Source: Gluconobacter cerinus (GTDB taxonomy: Bacteria; Pseudomonadota; Alphaproteobacteria; Acetobacterales; Acetobacteraceae). Taken from it: DNA of 42,709 nt. The stretch covers positions 1 through 42,709 of the forward strand of contig NZ_BEWM01000010.1 of assembly GCF_002723935.1 (NCBI RefSeq), read 5' to 3'. Made by a program: the position numbers and the translations under genes. This document shows, in pieces, positions 34,991-42,709 of this stretch (position 1 is the first letter of the stretch; each line of letters opens with the position of its first letter). The notes beneath the pieces are model-generated. The model made no database searches. It worked only from the letters and a program-made list of their open reading frames with translations, and was not told where the DNA came from.

Positions 34991-35497
34991 CTAAAGCCTT
35001 GTAGGGTTTGGGGCGTCGCCATAGACGACGGCCGGATCGAATATTTTGTGCGTTTCGCAAAAGAGGAGTGCTGCCGATGATGACGGAATGCCTTCCTCAG
35101 CAGTGAGATCAACACGCCGATAAAAACAGCTTCGATAACCCACATGGCAGTTCGCTCCTGTGCCCGCAGTGTGAACGCGCAGCCAGATCGCGTCCTGATC
35201 GTCGTCGATCCGCATTTCGAGGACATGCTGGACCAGCCCGCTCGTGGCGCCCTTTCGCCAGAGGCACTGGCGGCTTCGGCTCCAGTAATGCGCCTCACGG
35301 GTTGCGATTGTGCGTGCGAGCGCCTCTGCGTTCATGACGCCCACCATCATGACATCACCGCTTTCTGCGTCCGTTGTGACCACGGTCAGCAGTCCGCTGG
35401 CGTCGAAACGTGGCGCGAGATCACTCCCCTCCTCAACCTGCTCAATTGAGACGCGCGACCCAAACGCCGTTGACACAGAAGATACAGTTGTGCCCAT
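34991..35497 (-). CDS. hisI: Phosphoribosyl-AMP cyclohydrolase, DDD in place of DCD
   Basis: From ATG 35497 (TGATG overlap with folE; GGGAGG upstream) the 168-residue protein has the HisI signature: [31 protein letters not shown] and [11 protein letters not shown] (Cys117, Cys124). In HisI the active-site zinc is held by these two cysteines and one in the DCD block; here that block is IDDDQDA, with Asp99 at the cysteine position. The histidine-pathway step (opening of the PR-AMP ring) may be carried out with another metal, or the protein may have a different role. An additional 30 residues or so follow the CF motif, a longer tail than the plain bacterial enzyme. Confidence 0.92.
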   Translation of the reverse strand: MGTTVSSVSTAFGSRVSIEQVEEGSDLAPRFDASGLLTVVTTDAESGDVMMVGVMNAEALARTIATREAHYWSRSRQCLWRKGATSGLVQHVLEMRIDDDQDAIWLRVHTAGTGANCHVGYRSCFYRRVDLTAEEGIPSSSAALLFCETHKIFDPAVVYGDAPNPTRL

Positions 35498-36108
35498 CAC
35501 ATGCCTCCCATTCCCGCCATAGCGAAGAACTGGCGACGCAAGGGTTCCGACGTCTCGAACTCGCCCAGCAGGCGGCTGGTGACCATGCTCACACCCGGCT
35601 TATGTACTCCGCGTGTGGTCATGCACTGATGAGCCGCGTCGATCACGACCGCGACGCCCCGTGGTTGAAGCACGCTCTGGATTGTATCCGCGATCTGGGC
35701 CGTCAGTTTTTCCTGGATCTGTAGACGATGAGCGAAGACGTCCACGAGACGCGCCAGCTTACTAATGCCAACCACCCGCCTATCGGGCAGATACGCCACA
35801 TGCGCCTTACCGATCAGCGGAATGATATGATGCTCGCAATGGGATTCCAGACGGATATCGCGTAGCACCACTATCTCGTTGTAGTTACCGCTCTCCTCGA
35901 AGGTCCGCTCCAGAAGAGCGACCGGATCGTCCTGATATCCCTCGAAAAACTCCTCATAGGCCCGCACCACGCGGTCAGGCGTGCCGACAAGCCCCTCGCG
36001 ATCAGGATCATCACCGGTCCAGGCGAGCAGGGTTCGCACCGCCTCCTCCGCCTGAGCCCGGGTCGGCCGGGTTCTCACTTGTCGTGGAATGTCCATCAGT
36101 GTGTCCAT
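35497..36108 (-). CDS. folE: GTP cyclohydrolase I (zinc type IA)
   Basis: The 203-residue protein has the FolE motifs: [37 protein letters not shown] (zinc ligands Cys91 and His94), [20 protein letters not shown] and [11 protein letters not shown] (Cys162). It makes dihydroneopterin triphosphate from GTP for folate-type cofactors. Many bacteria replace FolE by the metal-flexible FolE2 under Zur control; here the zinc-type enzyme itself heads the operon. The Zur-type palindrome lies 25 bp upstream of its ATG. An in-frame Met5 is an alternative start. Confidence 0.95.
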   Translation of the reverse strand: MDTLMDIPRQVRTRPTRAQAEEAVRTLLAWTGDDPDREGLVGTPDRVVRAYEEFFEGYQDDPVALLERTFEESGNYNEIVVLRDIRLESHCEHHIIPLIGKAHVAYLPDRRVVGISKLARLVDVFAHRLQIQEKLTAQIADTIQSVLQPRGVAVVIDAAHQCMTTRGVHKPGVSMVTSRLLGEFETSEPLRRQFFAMAGMGGM

Positions 36109-36133
36109 GGAGGGTTCATCTGCTATTGACTAT

Positions 36134-36151
36134 GTTATGTTATAACATAAC
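36134..36151. promoter_or_regulatory. Zur-box candidate: perfect 18-bp palindrome between divergent operons
   Basis: GTTATGTTATAACATAAC is its own reverse complement and resembles published Zur sites with a TGTTATA...TATAACA core. It lies 25 bp before folE and 39 bp before the DUF1826 gene, so one dimer or two could repress both operons, including zur itself. A similar sequence occurs at 39509-39526. Confidence 0.72.
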
Positions 36152-36190
36152 CATAAGAGCCTTCGCCACTCATCGTCAAGCTCGGGAACC

Positions 36191-36889
36191 ATGCCTCCCT
36201 CACAGCAACATGCCGTCTCATCGGATATGACCGTACCCGCACCGCAAGAAAGCCTCGGCGCCGTGCTGTTCATGGAGAGCTGGCCCGCGCCAACGATCGA
36301 CCCAGCGGAAAACAGCAGGATGGGCCGTCTTGCACCGCATGTGGTCGCCTGTGCCCACGCGACAGTCGTGATGGATCTGCAGCGACCGGATGTCGATATG
36401 GTCGTGTGGGGGCGCCGGATTCCGGCAACATGGGAAGGAACTCTCACAAACTGCTCACAAGTCCCATCTGCTCTCACTTTCGCCGGCACACCTTCGGAAA
36501 TCGCAGATTCCCTTGCAAACCCGGCTTTACATCAGGACTGGTCTCCCCTCATCCTGACTGATGTCAGGGACTTGTCCGCACTGTTCGGTGCGCTGACAGG
36601 AGGCGTCCGGCAGCACATCCAGCTAATAACGCCATCCCGTGGGGAGACTGCGTTCGAGTTGCCCCCCGATGCACTTCGGCTGATCTGCGCCTATGGAAGC
36701 GCCGGACCAGAGTGGTGCGGCAGTCAAAATCCAAAGAGTGGTATTGTTAGTACCCTGACACCGTTCGCAGTAGCATTCATTAAAGGGGCGGCTGAAGGCA
36801 AACCCGGATGCCTTCATCGTCTCCCGGCAAATATCGCAAACGGTGCAAGGCCTGGGCCGGTCCTCGTGATGGATACAATTTCCCCATGA
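36191..36889 (+). CDS. DUF1826-type protein of the Zur island
   Basis: The 232-residue protein resembles the DUF1826 family, which occurs beside COG0523 GTPase and Zur genes in proteobacteria. Visible features are VVVMDLQRPDVDMVVWGRRIP-like N-terminal strands, DVRDLSALFGALTGG in the middle and a C-terminal PGCLHRLPAN block; no catalytic motif is recognised. The stop overlaps the zur start (ATGA). It is the first gene of the rightward operon and would be expressed when zinc is low. Confidence 0.8.
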   Translation: MPPSQQHAVSSDMTVPAPQESLGAVLFMESWPAPTIDPAENSRMGRLAPHVVACAHATVVMDLQRPDVDMVVWGRRIPATWEGTLTNCSQVPSALTFAGTPSEIADSLANPALHQDWSPLILTDVRDLSALFGALTGGVRQHIQLITPSRGETAFELPPDALRLICAYGSAGPEWCGSQNPKSGIVSTLTPFAVAFIKGAAEGKPGCLHRLPANIANGARPGPVLVMDTISP

Positions 36890-37383
36890 TAGAGCGTGTC
36901 ATGCCGCCGTCTCGCGACGCACGTCAAGGTTGCGATGCCTTCAAAAGGCGGGCCACGGCTTTACGGAATGATGTGCTCGACGTGCTGACGAAGGCAGATG
37001 TGCCACTCTCGGCTTACGACATCCTTCGGTGTGTCAGTCATCCGGATTGCCGACGAATCGCCCCGACTATGATTTATCGAGCTCTCGGAAAGCTGATCGC
37101 CAGCGGATTGGTGGGACGGCTCGAAAGCCGAAATGCCTTCGTCCGGATCCGGACAAACGACCCCTCTCGCCTTGTCTACTGTATCTGCGACCAGTGTGGT
37201 GCCGCGCAAGCAGTGGAAAATACACTATCTTGTCAATTGATCGACGCTGCGGCCGAGACTCTTGGATTTCAGGTCCGGCATCGGGTCATCGAAGTCCAGG
37301 GCGTCTGCGCACGATGCAGCGTCTGCCCGTCTTTCTTGCCGACACAACAAAAGCACAAGCTTCCGACACGCGCGCCCAAATGA
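36886..37383 (+). CDS. zur: Fur-family regulator, probable Zur
   Basis: From ATG 36886 the protein has 165 residues with a Fur-type winged helix (RNDVLDVLTKADVPLSAYDILRCV, then IAPTMIYRALGKLIASGLVGRLESRNAFV) and a dimerisation domain. The structural Cys4 site is present as Cys101/Cys104 (CDQC) and Cys141/Cys144 (CARC). The usual His-rich segment before CxxC is replaced by DPSRLVYCI. The context (COG0523, folE, hisI, thrS, gamma-CA and a palindromic site) identifies it as the zinc regulator. It overlaps DUF1826 by 4 bp and precedes thrS by 40 bp. Confidence 0.88.
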   Translation: MIERVMPPSRDARQGCDAFKRRATALRNDVLDVLTKADVPLSAYDILRCVSHPDCRRIAPTMIYRALGKLIASGLVGRLESRNAFVRIRTNDPSRLVYCICDQCGAAQAVENTLSCQLIDAAAETLGFQVRHRVIEVQGVCARCSVCPSFLPTQQKHKLPTRAPK

Positions 37384-37423
37384 ACCGCGGCCCCTCGCCG
37401 CTCTTCTCCGTTAAGGCTCTCTC

Positions 37424-39292
37424 ATGTTATCGACCACCATCTCTTCCCGTCCTTCATCCCATCCAGCAAAGGATATACTCGCCTGCCGTGTGGACGGGAT
37501 TATCAACGATCTCTCCTCCACAACTGCTGACCAACTGGTTGATCCTGTCTTCCGTTCAGACACCGAGGCGCTTTCCCTGATCCGCCATGACACAGCGCAT
37601 GTCCTTGCGCAGGCCGTCAGTGAACTGTTTCCCAATACCGCGCTCGCGACAGGGCCCGCCACGGAGCAGGGATTTTTCTACGATTTCGCGGCTGGGCACG
37701 CGTTTACGGATGACGACCTCATCCGGATCGAATCCCGCATGCACGAGATCATTGATCGTGATGAAACGATCGTCAGGGAAGAATGGGATCGCGAGAGAGC
37801 GCTGTCCTGGTGCGGGGAGAATGGACAGCCCTACAAGGCCGAGATCATCATGTCCCTGCCTGCTGATGTCACCCTAAGCTTTTATCGACAAGGCAACTTC
37901 GTCGATCTCTGCCGAGGGCCACATCTCGTCAGCACAGGACAGATCGGACACGCCTTTCGCCTTCTCAGTACGGCTGGTGCCTACTGGAAAGGTGATCGAA
38001 GCAATCCAATGCTGCAGAGGATTCACGGAACAGCCTGTCGTGATGCCGACGAACTCGCCGCGTGGGAGCAGCGTCAGGAAGCAGCAGCACGGCGTGATCA
38101 TCGTCGTCTCGGCCGCGAGATGGATCTGTTCCATTTCCAGGCCGAAGCTCCAGGCGCGGTGTTCTGGCATCCGAACGGCTGGACACTGTTCCAGACCCTG
38201 CACGCTTATCTGCGCGAACGTCAGAAGGGCGAGAACTATGTGGAGATCAATACACCCGACATCATGGATCTGTCGCTCTGGCAGGCCTCCGGCCATTGGG
38301 AAAAATTCGGGGAGAACATGTTCACCACCGAAACCGAAGGGCGTATCTATGCCCTCAAACCCATGAACTGTCCTGGTGGCGTGCAGGTTTTCCGCCAAGG
38401 CCTGAAGAGCTATCGCGACCTGCCCCTGCGGATGGCCGAATTCGGCAAAGTCCATCGCTTTGAACCGTCAGGAGCGTTGCATGGCCTGATGCGCGTACGT
38501 GCATTCACGCAGGATGACGCACATATTTTCTGTACACCGGAACAGATGGAGGCCGAGACGCAGCGCATCTGTCATCTCGTACTTTCGATCTATAAGACTT
38601 TTGGTTTCGATGACGTCCGTATCAAATTCTCCGACCGGCCAGAAAAACGTATTGGATCGGACGAGATCTGGGATTGCTCGGAAGAAGCGTTACAGCGCGG
38701 GGTCGAAGCTTCAGGTCTCTCCTACACACGCAATCGAGGAGAAGGCGCCTTTTACGGTCCCAAGCTGGAGTTCGTACTGCGTGATGCCATCGGCCGGGAC
38801 TGGCAGTGCGGTACCGTTCAGGTCGATCTCAATCTACCTCAGCGTCTGGACGCGCATTATATTGGCGCGGATGGGGAAAAACATCCGCCCGTCATGCTGC
38901 ACCGCGCCCTGTTCGGTTCGCTGGAACGCTTCATCGGCATACTCCTTGAACACCATGCCGGCCACCTGCCTTTCTGGCTTGCACCCATTCAGGTTGTGGT
39001 GGCAACAATCACCGGCGCTGCGGACAAATACGCAGTCGATCTAATTAAAGCGCTCCGCCAACGTGGAGTCCGCGCAGAGCCCGATTTGCGCAATGAAAAA
39101 ATCGCTTACAAAATCCGCGAACACAGCCTCGCGAAAGTACCCATGCTGCTGATCGTCGGGAAGAAGGAAGCACAAGGAGGGACCGTGTCCATCCGGGAAT
39201 ATGGAAGCTCAGAAACACCAATTTTGGACATGGAATCCGCTATAAATTTAATCTCCAAAGCATCGGAGTCTCGTTTGGCGCAAGTCTTTTAG
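37424..39292 (+). CDS. thrS: Threonyl-tRNA synthetase, probable Zur-controlled paralogue
   Basis: The 622 residues contain an editing domain (RHDTAHVLAQAV with the HxxxH site, and CRGPHL), a class II catalytic core and an anticodon-binding domain (QVVVATITGAADKYA...). The catalytic zinc ligands Cys316, His367 and His493 are all kept. The N-terminal TGS domain is shortened to about its second half, and the block KPMNCPGHVQ has Gly319 in place of the conserved His. Second ThrRS copies next to zur are known in several bacteria. The start at 37424 is the first ATG after zur. Confidence 0.95.
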   Translation: MLSTTISSRPSSHPAKDILACRVDGIINDLSSTTADQLVDPVFRSDTEALSLIRHDTAHVLAQAVSELFPNTALATGPATEQGFFYDFAAGHAFTDDDLIRIESRMHEIIDRDETIVREEWDRERALSWCGENGQPYKAEIIMSLPADVTLSFYRQGNFVDLCRGPHLVSTGQIGHAFRLLSTAGAYWKGDRSNPMLQRIHGTACRDADELAAWEQRQEAAARRDHRRLGREMDLFHFQAEAPGAVFWHPNGWTLFQTLHAYLRERQKGENYVEINTPDIMDLSLWQASGHWEKFGENMFTTETEGRIYALKPMNCPGGVQVFRQGLKSYRDLPLRMAEFGKVHRFEPSGALHGLMRVRAFTQDDAHIFCTPEQMEAETQRICHLVLSIYKTFGFDDVRIKFSDRPEKRIGSDEIWDCSEEALQRGVEASGLSYTRNRGEGAFYGPKLEFVLRDAIGRDWQCGTVQVDLNLPQRLDAHYIGADGEKHPPVMLHRALFGSLERFIGILLEHHAGHLPFWLAPIQVVVATITGAADKYAVDLIKALRQRGVRAEPDLRNEKIAYKIREHSLAKVPMLLIVGKKEAQGGTVSIREYGSSETPILDMESAINLISKASESRLAQVF

Positions 39293-39666
39293 CTTATCGA
39301 TACGATTGCTTTGGTTGTGAGACATCACCGGGACAAATGATTATACGAACAATATTTACAATCATTCCTGAATTTCTAACTACTTCCCGGCGTCGATTTC
39401 GAAAGCCTAATCGATACACAGAAACGCTTGATTATTTCTACGCAACTTAAGTCTGGGATCGAATGCGTTAGTCTCATGCTTGACGAACATTGAGAGGTAG
39501 GGCTATTCGTTATGTTATAACGTATTTGTTGCCACCGAAAATAAAATTTTTCGACGCGAATCAACAAACTACAACTCGTTAAACAAGGAACGGGAATTAT
39601 TACAATGTAAAACGTTAAGAAAATTTATATTAACGTATCTTTAAGGTCTTTTAGTTGGGTTTATTT
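39293..39666. other. AT-rich intergenic region before the S46 peptidase gene
   Basis: No gene is seen in this region of about 370 bp. It is clearly more AT-rich than the neighbouring genes and contains the second Zur-like sequence (39509-39526). It should hold the promoter of the peptidase gene. Confidence 0.6.
39509..39526. promoter_or_regulatory. Second Zur-like site, imperfect
   Basis: GTTATGTTATAACGTATT matches the site at 36134-36151 in 15 of 18 positions, including the first 13 without a break. It lies about 140 bp upstream of the S46 peptidase start codon. If real, Zur also controls this gene; the AT-rich setting makes a chance match possible. Confidence 0.45.
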
Positions 39667-41754
39667 ATGAGAAAAAAATCAATTTTGTTTGCGGTTATTC
39701 CTGCGTTTATTGGATCCGCTCAGGCTGAAGAAGGCATGTGGACGTTTGATCATTTGCCTGTGCGTCAGATGAAGCAGCAATATGGGTTTGAACCCTCTGT
39801 AGAATGGATTAATCATGTCATTCAGTCTTCGGCACGCTTGGCGGAAGGCTGCTCTGCCTCGTTCGTATCAGGTGATGGTTTGGTGATGACAAATCATCAT
39901 TGTGCCAATACGTGTCTCACGGATCTGTCTGATAAAAATCACGATTATTTCCATGATGGTTTCTCGGCTCCAGAGGTCTCAAAAGAGCCTAAGTGTCCGG
40001 GAATGGAACTGGATCGTCTGGATCAGGTGAAAGATGTAACGGGTCGTGTCGCAGAAATGACCGCAGGAAAACATGGCGCGGAATATGCCAAGGCTTTGCA
40101 GGTTGCCAATAGTGTCCTGACCAAGGAATGCGCGCTGGGTGATGCCTCACACTGGCGTTGCGATGTCGTGACACTCTATCATGGTGGACAGACGGCGCTT
40201 TATCGCTACCGCCGTTATCAGGATGTCCGTCTCGTGATGGCGCCCGATCAGGATATAGCATTCTTTGGTGGTGATCCCGATAACTTTACATTCCCGCGTT
40301 ATGATATTGATCTATCGATGCTGCGGGTGTTTGAAGACGGAAAGCCGGTTCATACGCCGTTTTTTAAATTCGATCCAAAGGGCCCCAAGGCTGGTGATCT
40401 GGTCTTCACATCCGGAAACCCAGGACGCACACAACGCTCCCTTCCGGCCAGCGTCTTGACATTTCAACGAGATGTCAGCCTGCCAACCATTATTGCCGCT
40501 TATTCGACCCTTGAAGGAGCGCTGTGGCAGTATTCCAGAGAAAGCAAGACCCACCTAATTGACGCACAAAATACGCTTTTCGGTGTTCAGAACGCACTGA
40601 AATCTCTGTCTGGTACAGCAAAGGCTTTGCGCGAACCTGAAGTGATAGAAAAGCGCGAGGCGGAAGATCAAGCCCTACAGGCGTGGATTGACGCAGATGC
40701 AGAACGTCGCAAGACTTATGGTGATCCGTACAAAAAAGTGGAAGCCGCTCTTGCTGTGCAGCGTCAGTATTATGTGCATGATTTTGCCATAACACGCACA
40801 GTTCATGGTCTGCTGGGGGACGCTGTTATGCTGGTGTCAGCGGCGCATGAACGAAAGAAGCCAGATACAGAGCGTCGGGCCGGTTACCATGATGCGGAAT
40901 TAGCCGCACTTGAAACCGAGATCGCTGCGAAAGTGCCGGTGCATACTGAATTGGAAACTACGACTTTGGCGTTAGGTATGACGACCATGCGCCAGATACT
41001 CGGTGAGGATGATGCAGCGGTCCATCTGATTCTGGGCACAAAAAGCCCGGATGAGCGCGCCGTAGAACTGATACAGGGCACGAAACTGGCGGATCCCGCA
41101 GAGCGTCTTGCGCTTTACAAAGGTGGCGTAAAAGCCATTGAAGCATCCAAAGATCCAATGATCGTTCTGGCACGTCACTTACAGCCGGTTCTGGACACGA
41201 TCCGCAATCGCAGCCGTGACCAGATTGAAGCACCGATGCACGAGGCCCAGGGTACGATTGCACGGGCCCAGTTCGCGCGCGCTCAGGCAGAAGGAAAGGC
41301 TGATACACTTTATCCGGATGCCACGTTCTCGCCGCGACTGTCTTACGGCACAGTCAAAGGCTTCCAGGATGGCGCAAAGGCCATTGCACCTTTCACGGAT
41401 TTTGCAGGGATGTACAAACATGCAACGGGCAGTGATCCGTTCCGTCTGCCGCAAGTCTGGTTGGATGCGAAGCCACATCTAAACCTCTCTACGAAGCTTG
41501 ATTATGTGTCGACCAATGACATTGTCGGCGGCAATTCAGGCTCCCCTGTTATTAACCGTCAAGGCGATGTCGTTGGCCTGATTTTTGACGGTAACCTCGA
41601 TAGTCTGGCGGGCGATCTTTATTACGACATCGAGCGCAATCGTGCTGTTTCCACGGATACAAGTGCCATCATGGCTGCATTGAAGACGGTGTATCACGCT
41701 GACGCTCTTGCAGATGAACTTGAGACGGGGAAGCTAAAGTCGCGTCCGGAATAA
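39667..41754 (+). CDS. Exported S46-family dipeptidyl-peptidase
   Basis: From ATG 39667 the protein has 695 residues with a signal peptide (MRKKSILFAVIPAFIGSAQA). The S46 catalytic triad is visible: His in GLVMTNHHCANT (His78), Asp in PDNFTFPRYDIDLSMLR and Ser in DIVGGNSGSPVINRQGDVVGLIFDGN. FDGN at the S1 pocket, where DPP7 has Gly and DPP11 Arg, suggests preference for hydrophobic residues. It would trim peptides to dipeptides in the periplasm. The moaB-like gene follows at 18 bp. Confidence 0.93.
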   Translation: MRKKSILFAVIPAFIGSAQAEEGMWTFDHLPVRQMKQQYGFEPSVEWINHVIQSSARLAEGCSASFVSGDGLVMTNHHCANTCLTDLSDKNHDYFHDGFSAPEVSKEPKCPGMELDRLDQVKDVTGRVAEMTAGKHGAEYAKALQVANSVLTKECALGDASHWRCDVVTLYHGGQTALYRYRRYQDVRLVMAPDQDIAFFGGDPDNFTFPRYDIDLSMLRVFEDGKPVHTPFFKFDPKGPKAGDLVFTSGNPGRTQRSLPASVLTFQRDVSLPTIIAAYSTLEGALWQYSRESKTHLIDAQNTLFGVQNALKSLSGTAKALREPEVIEKREAEDQALQAWIDADAERRKTYGDPYKKVEAALAVQRQYYVHDFAITRTVHGLLGDAVMLVSAAHERKKPDTERRAGYHDAELAALETEIAAKVPVHTELETTTLALGMTTMRQILGEDDAAVHLILGTKSPDERAVELIQGTKLADPAERLALYKGGVKAIEASKDPMIVLARHLQPVLDTIRNRSRDQIEAPMHEAQGTIARAQFARAQAEGKADTLYPDATFSPRLSYGTVKGFQDGAKAIAPFTDFAGMYKHATGSDPFRLPQVWLDAKPHLNLSTKLDYVSTNDIVGGNSGSPVINRQGDVVGLIFDGNLDSLAGDLYYDIERNRAVSTDTSAIMAALKTVYHADALADELETGKLKSRPE

Positions 41755-41772
41755 AAGTGGAAAGATAATAAC

Positions 41773-42276
41773 TTGAACAACTCTATACCCGTTCGGATTG
41801 CAATTCTTACCATTTCGGACAGTCGGAATTTAGAAACCGACATTTCCGGCAAGATTTTGGCCGACAGAGTCACAGAAGCAGGGCATGTTCTTGTGGATAG
41901 GTCCATTGAAATAGATGACATCGATAAAATTACTGATGCTCTCAATGTCATGATTGATAATAAAGATGTTGATGTCATAATTACTACAGGAGGAACTGGA
42001 TTAACCAAACGAGATGTCACTCCAGAAGCATTCGATCTCGTTATAGACAAATGCATTCCCGGTTTTGGAGAGCTGTTTCGAATGTTGTCTTATAAAAAGA
42101 TAGGGACCTCTACAATACAATCCAGAGCCGTGGCGGGAGTTTCCCGTGGGAAATTACTATTTGCGCTTCCCGGATCACCAGGCGCAGTGAAAGATGGATG
42201 GGATGATATTTTAAAAAACCAGCTAAATAGCAATCATAAGCCGTGTAATTTTGTCGATATTATTTCAAGGATATGA
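41773..42276 (+). CDS. moaB: MoaB-like molybdopterin biosynthesis protein
   Basis: The 167-residue protein has the MogA/MoaB fold: RIAILTISDSR, DVIITTGGTGLTKRDVTPEAF (TGGTG binding loop and DVTPE motif) and GISRGKLLFALPGSPGAVKDGW-type C-terminus (here GVSRGKLLFALPGSPGAV). It adenylates molybdopterin before molybdenum insertion. The start is TTG at 41773 with GGAAAG in front; no ATG fits. It is notably AT-rich and follows the peptidase gene by 18 bp. A terminator follows. Confidence 0.92.
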   Translation: MNNSIPVRIAILTISDSRNLETDISGKILADRVTEAGHVLVDRSIEIDDIDKITDALNVMIDNKDVDVIITTGGTGLTKRDVTPEAFDLVIDKCIPGFGELFRMLSYKKIGTSTIQSRAVAGVSRGKLLFALPGSPGAVKDGWDDILKNQLNSNHKPCNFVDIISRI

Positions 42277-42289
42277 GAAAAATTATGTG

Positions 42290-42316
42290 GAGGGTTCGAA
42301 AAACCCTCTATTTTTG
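42290..42316 (+). terminator. Rho-independent terminator after moaB
   Basis: GAGGGTT (42290-42296) and AACCCTC (42302-42308) form a stem with a short loop, followed by TATTTTTG. It ends the peptidase-moaB unit. Confidence 0.85.
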
Positions 42317-42367
42317 ATGCTTTCTATGTGATTTCCTTTCTGCGGTTCTGACTGATGGAGTGGCGCT

Positions 42368-42709
42368 ATGAAGCAGGCTGGTTTCTTTGATGTTGAAGAG
42401 CGGCTTGCCCGGTTGAGTGGGCTTGGCGATCAGCTCGAAGCGTTTTCCCGGATGTGGATTTTGAGGCCTTCCGCCCTGATCTGTAGAAGGCTCTGGCGTA
42501 TTCTGACGGAAGCAAAGGCGGGCGACCACCATTTGATCCGGTACTGATGTTCAAGGTCCTGCTCATCCAGACGCTGAACAGTTTGTCTGATGAGCGGACA
42601 GAGTATCTCATCAACGATCGCCTCTCCTTCATGCGTTTCCTTGGTCTGGGACTTTCAGATCGGGTGCCTGATGCCAAAACGGTCTGGCTGTTCCGCGAGC
42701 GTCTGACTC
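42368..42709 (+). pseudogene. IS5-family transposase, 5' part, frameshifted (continues beyond window)
   Basis: The frame starts with FFDVEERLARLSGLGDQLEAFSR, then a one-base loss near 42450 moves it to VDFEAFRPDL, a TAG at 42484-42486, and SDGSKGGRPPFDPVLMFKV, TLNSLSDERTEYLINDRLSF and SDRVPDAKTVWLFRERLT. This is the N-terminal DUF772-type domain of IS5-family transposases common in acetic acid bacteria. It is interrupted by both lesions and is cut by the window end, so the terminal repeat on the right is not visible. Confidence 0.88.

Noticed and set aside
34102-35004. 300-codon plus-strand frame opposite the COG0523 gene
   Set aside because: Antisense shadow; the minus strand carries the Walker A and CxCC motifs.
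1-42709. CRISPR arrays, tRNA or rRNA genes
   Set aside because: No regularly spaced repeats and no tRNA- or rRNA-like sequence were noticed on reading; a covariance-model scan was not possible.

Overview
The window looks like an accessory part of the genome of an alphaproteobacterium, most likely an acetic acid bacterium (Acetobacteraceae). This rests on the IS3/IS5-type transposases, the mix of redox and stress modules and the moderately GC-rich coding style. It is an inference from gene style, not a phylogenetic result. Insertion sequences, IS remnants, a truncated ParB-like gene and a toxin-antitoxin pair suggest a plasmid or a chromosomal island that has absorbed plasmid DNA.

Layout. 1-4.6 kb: a Fic protein gene, a complete-looking IS3-family element whose transposase carries an in-frame stop, a ParB-like gene whose 3' end was cut off by that IS, a long hairpin, and a Phd/PemK-type toxin-antitoxin pair. 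4.7-8.9 kb: an exported cyclophilin, an exported methyltransferase-like protein, a VOC protein divergent from a YafY/WYL regulator, and a decayed HigA-like antitoxin gene. 8.9-12.7 kb: a MocR-type regulator followed by an operon of a small monooxygenase-like protein, a Tm-1-like/UPF0261 protein and a TIM-barrel 'phosphoenolpyruvate hydrolase' family protein; the last two correspond to the two halves of the plant Tm-1 protein. 13.1-29.9 kb: a run of small 'regulator plus redox enzyme' modules: nitroreductase/MFS, GST/VOC/LysR, Rrf2/TrxR-like, MFS (frameshifted)/TetR, SDR/SRPBCC (frameshifted)/AKR, DUF1348/GlxA-type AraC, lactonase-like MBL/hydrolase/LysR, and TetR/NmrA/ferredoxin. Several have clear inverted-repeat operators. 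30-31.8 kb: an IS110-type remnant, a MOSC protein and a decayed ferredoxin-reductase gene.

32.0-39.3 kb is the most interesting part: a zinc-limitation island. A perfect 18-bp palindrome (36134-36151) sits between two divergent operons. Leftward are folE, hisI, a COG0523 GTPase, a class III alcohol dehydrogenase and a gamma-type carbonic anhydrase. Rightward are a DUF1826 gene, a Fur-family regulator (Zur) and a threonyl-tRNA synthetase. Two of the enzymes have lost conserved zinc-ligand cysteines: the dehydrogenase lacks two of four structural-zinc cysteines, and HisI has DDD in place of DCD. This fits a set of zinc-sparing paralogues made when Zur is derepressed. A second, imperfect copy of the palindrome lies upstream of an S46 peptidase gene (39667) followed by a moaB-like gene. 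The window ends inside a broken IS5-family transposase gene.

No rRNA, tRNA or CRISPR array was seen. Homology calls come from recognising motifs by eye; no database search was possible.
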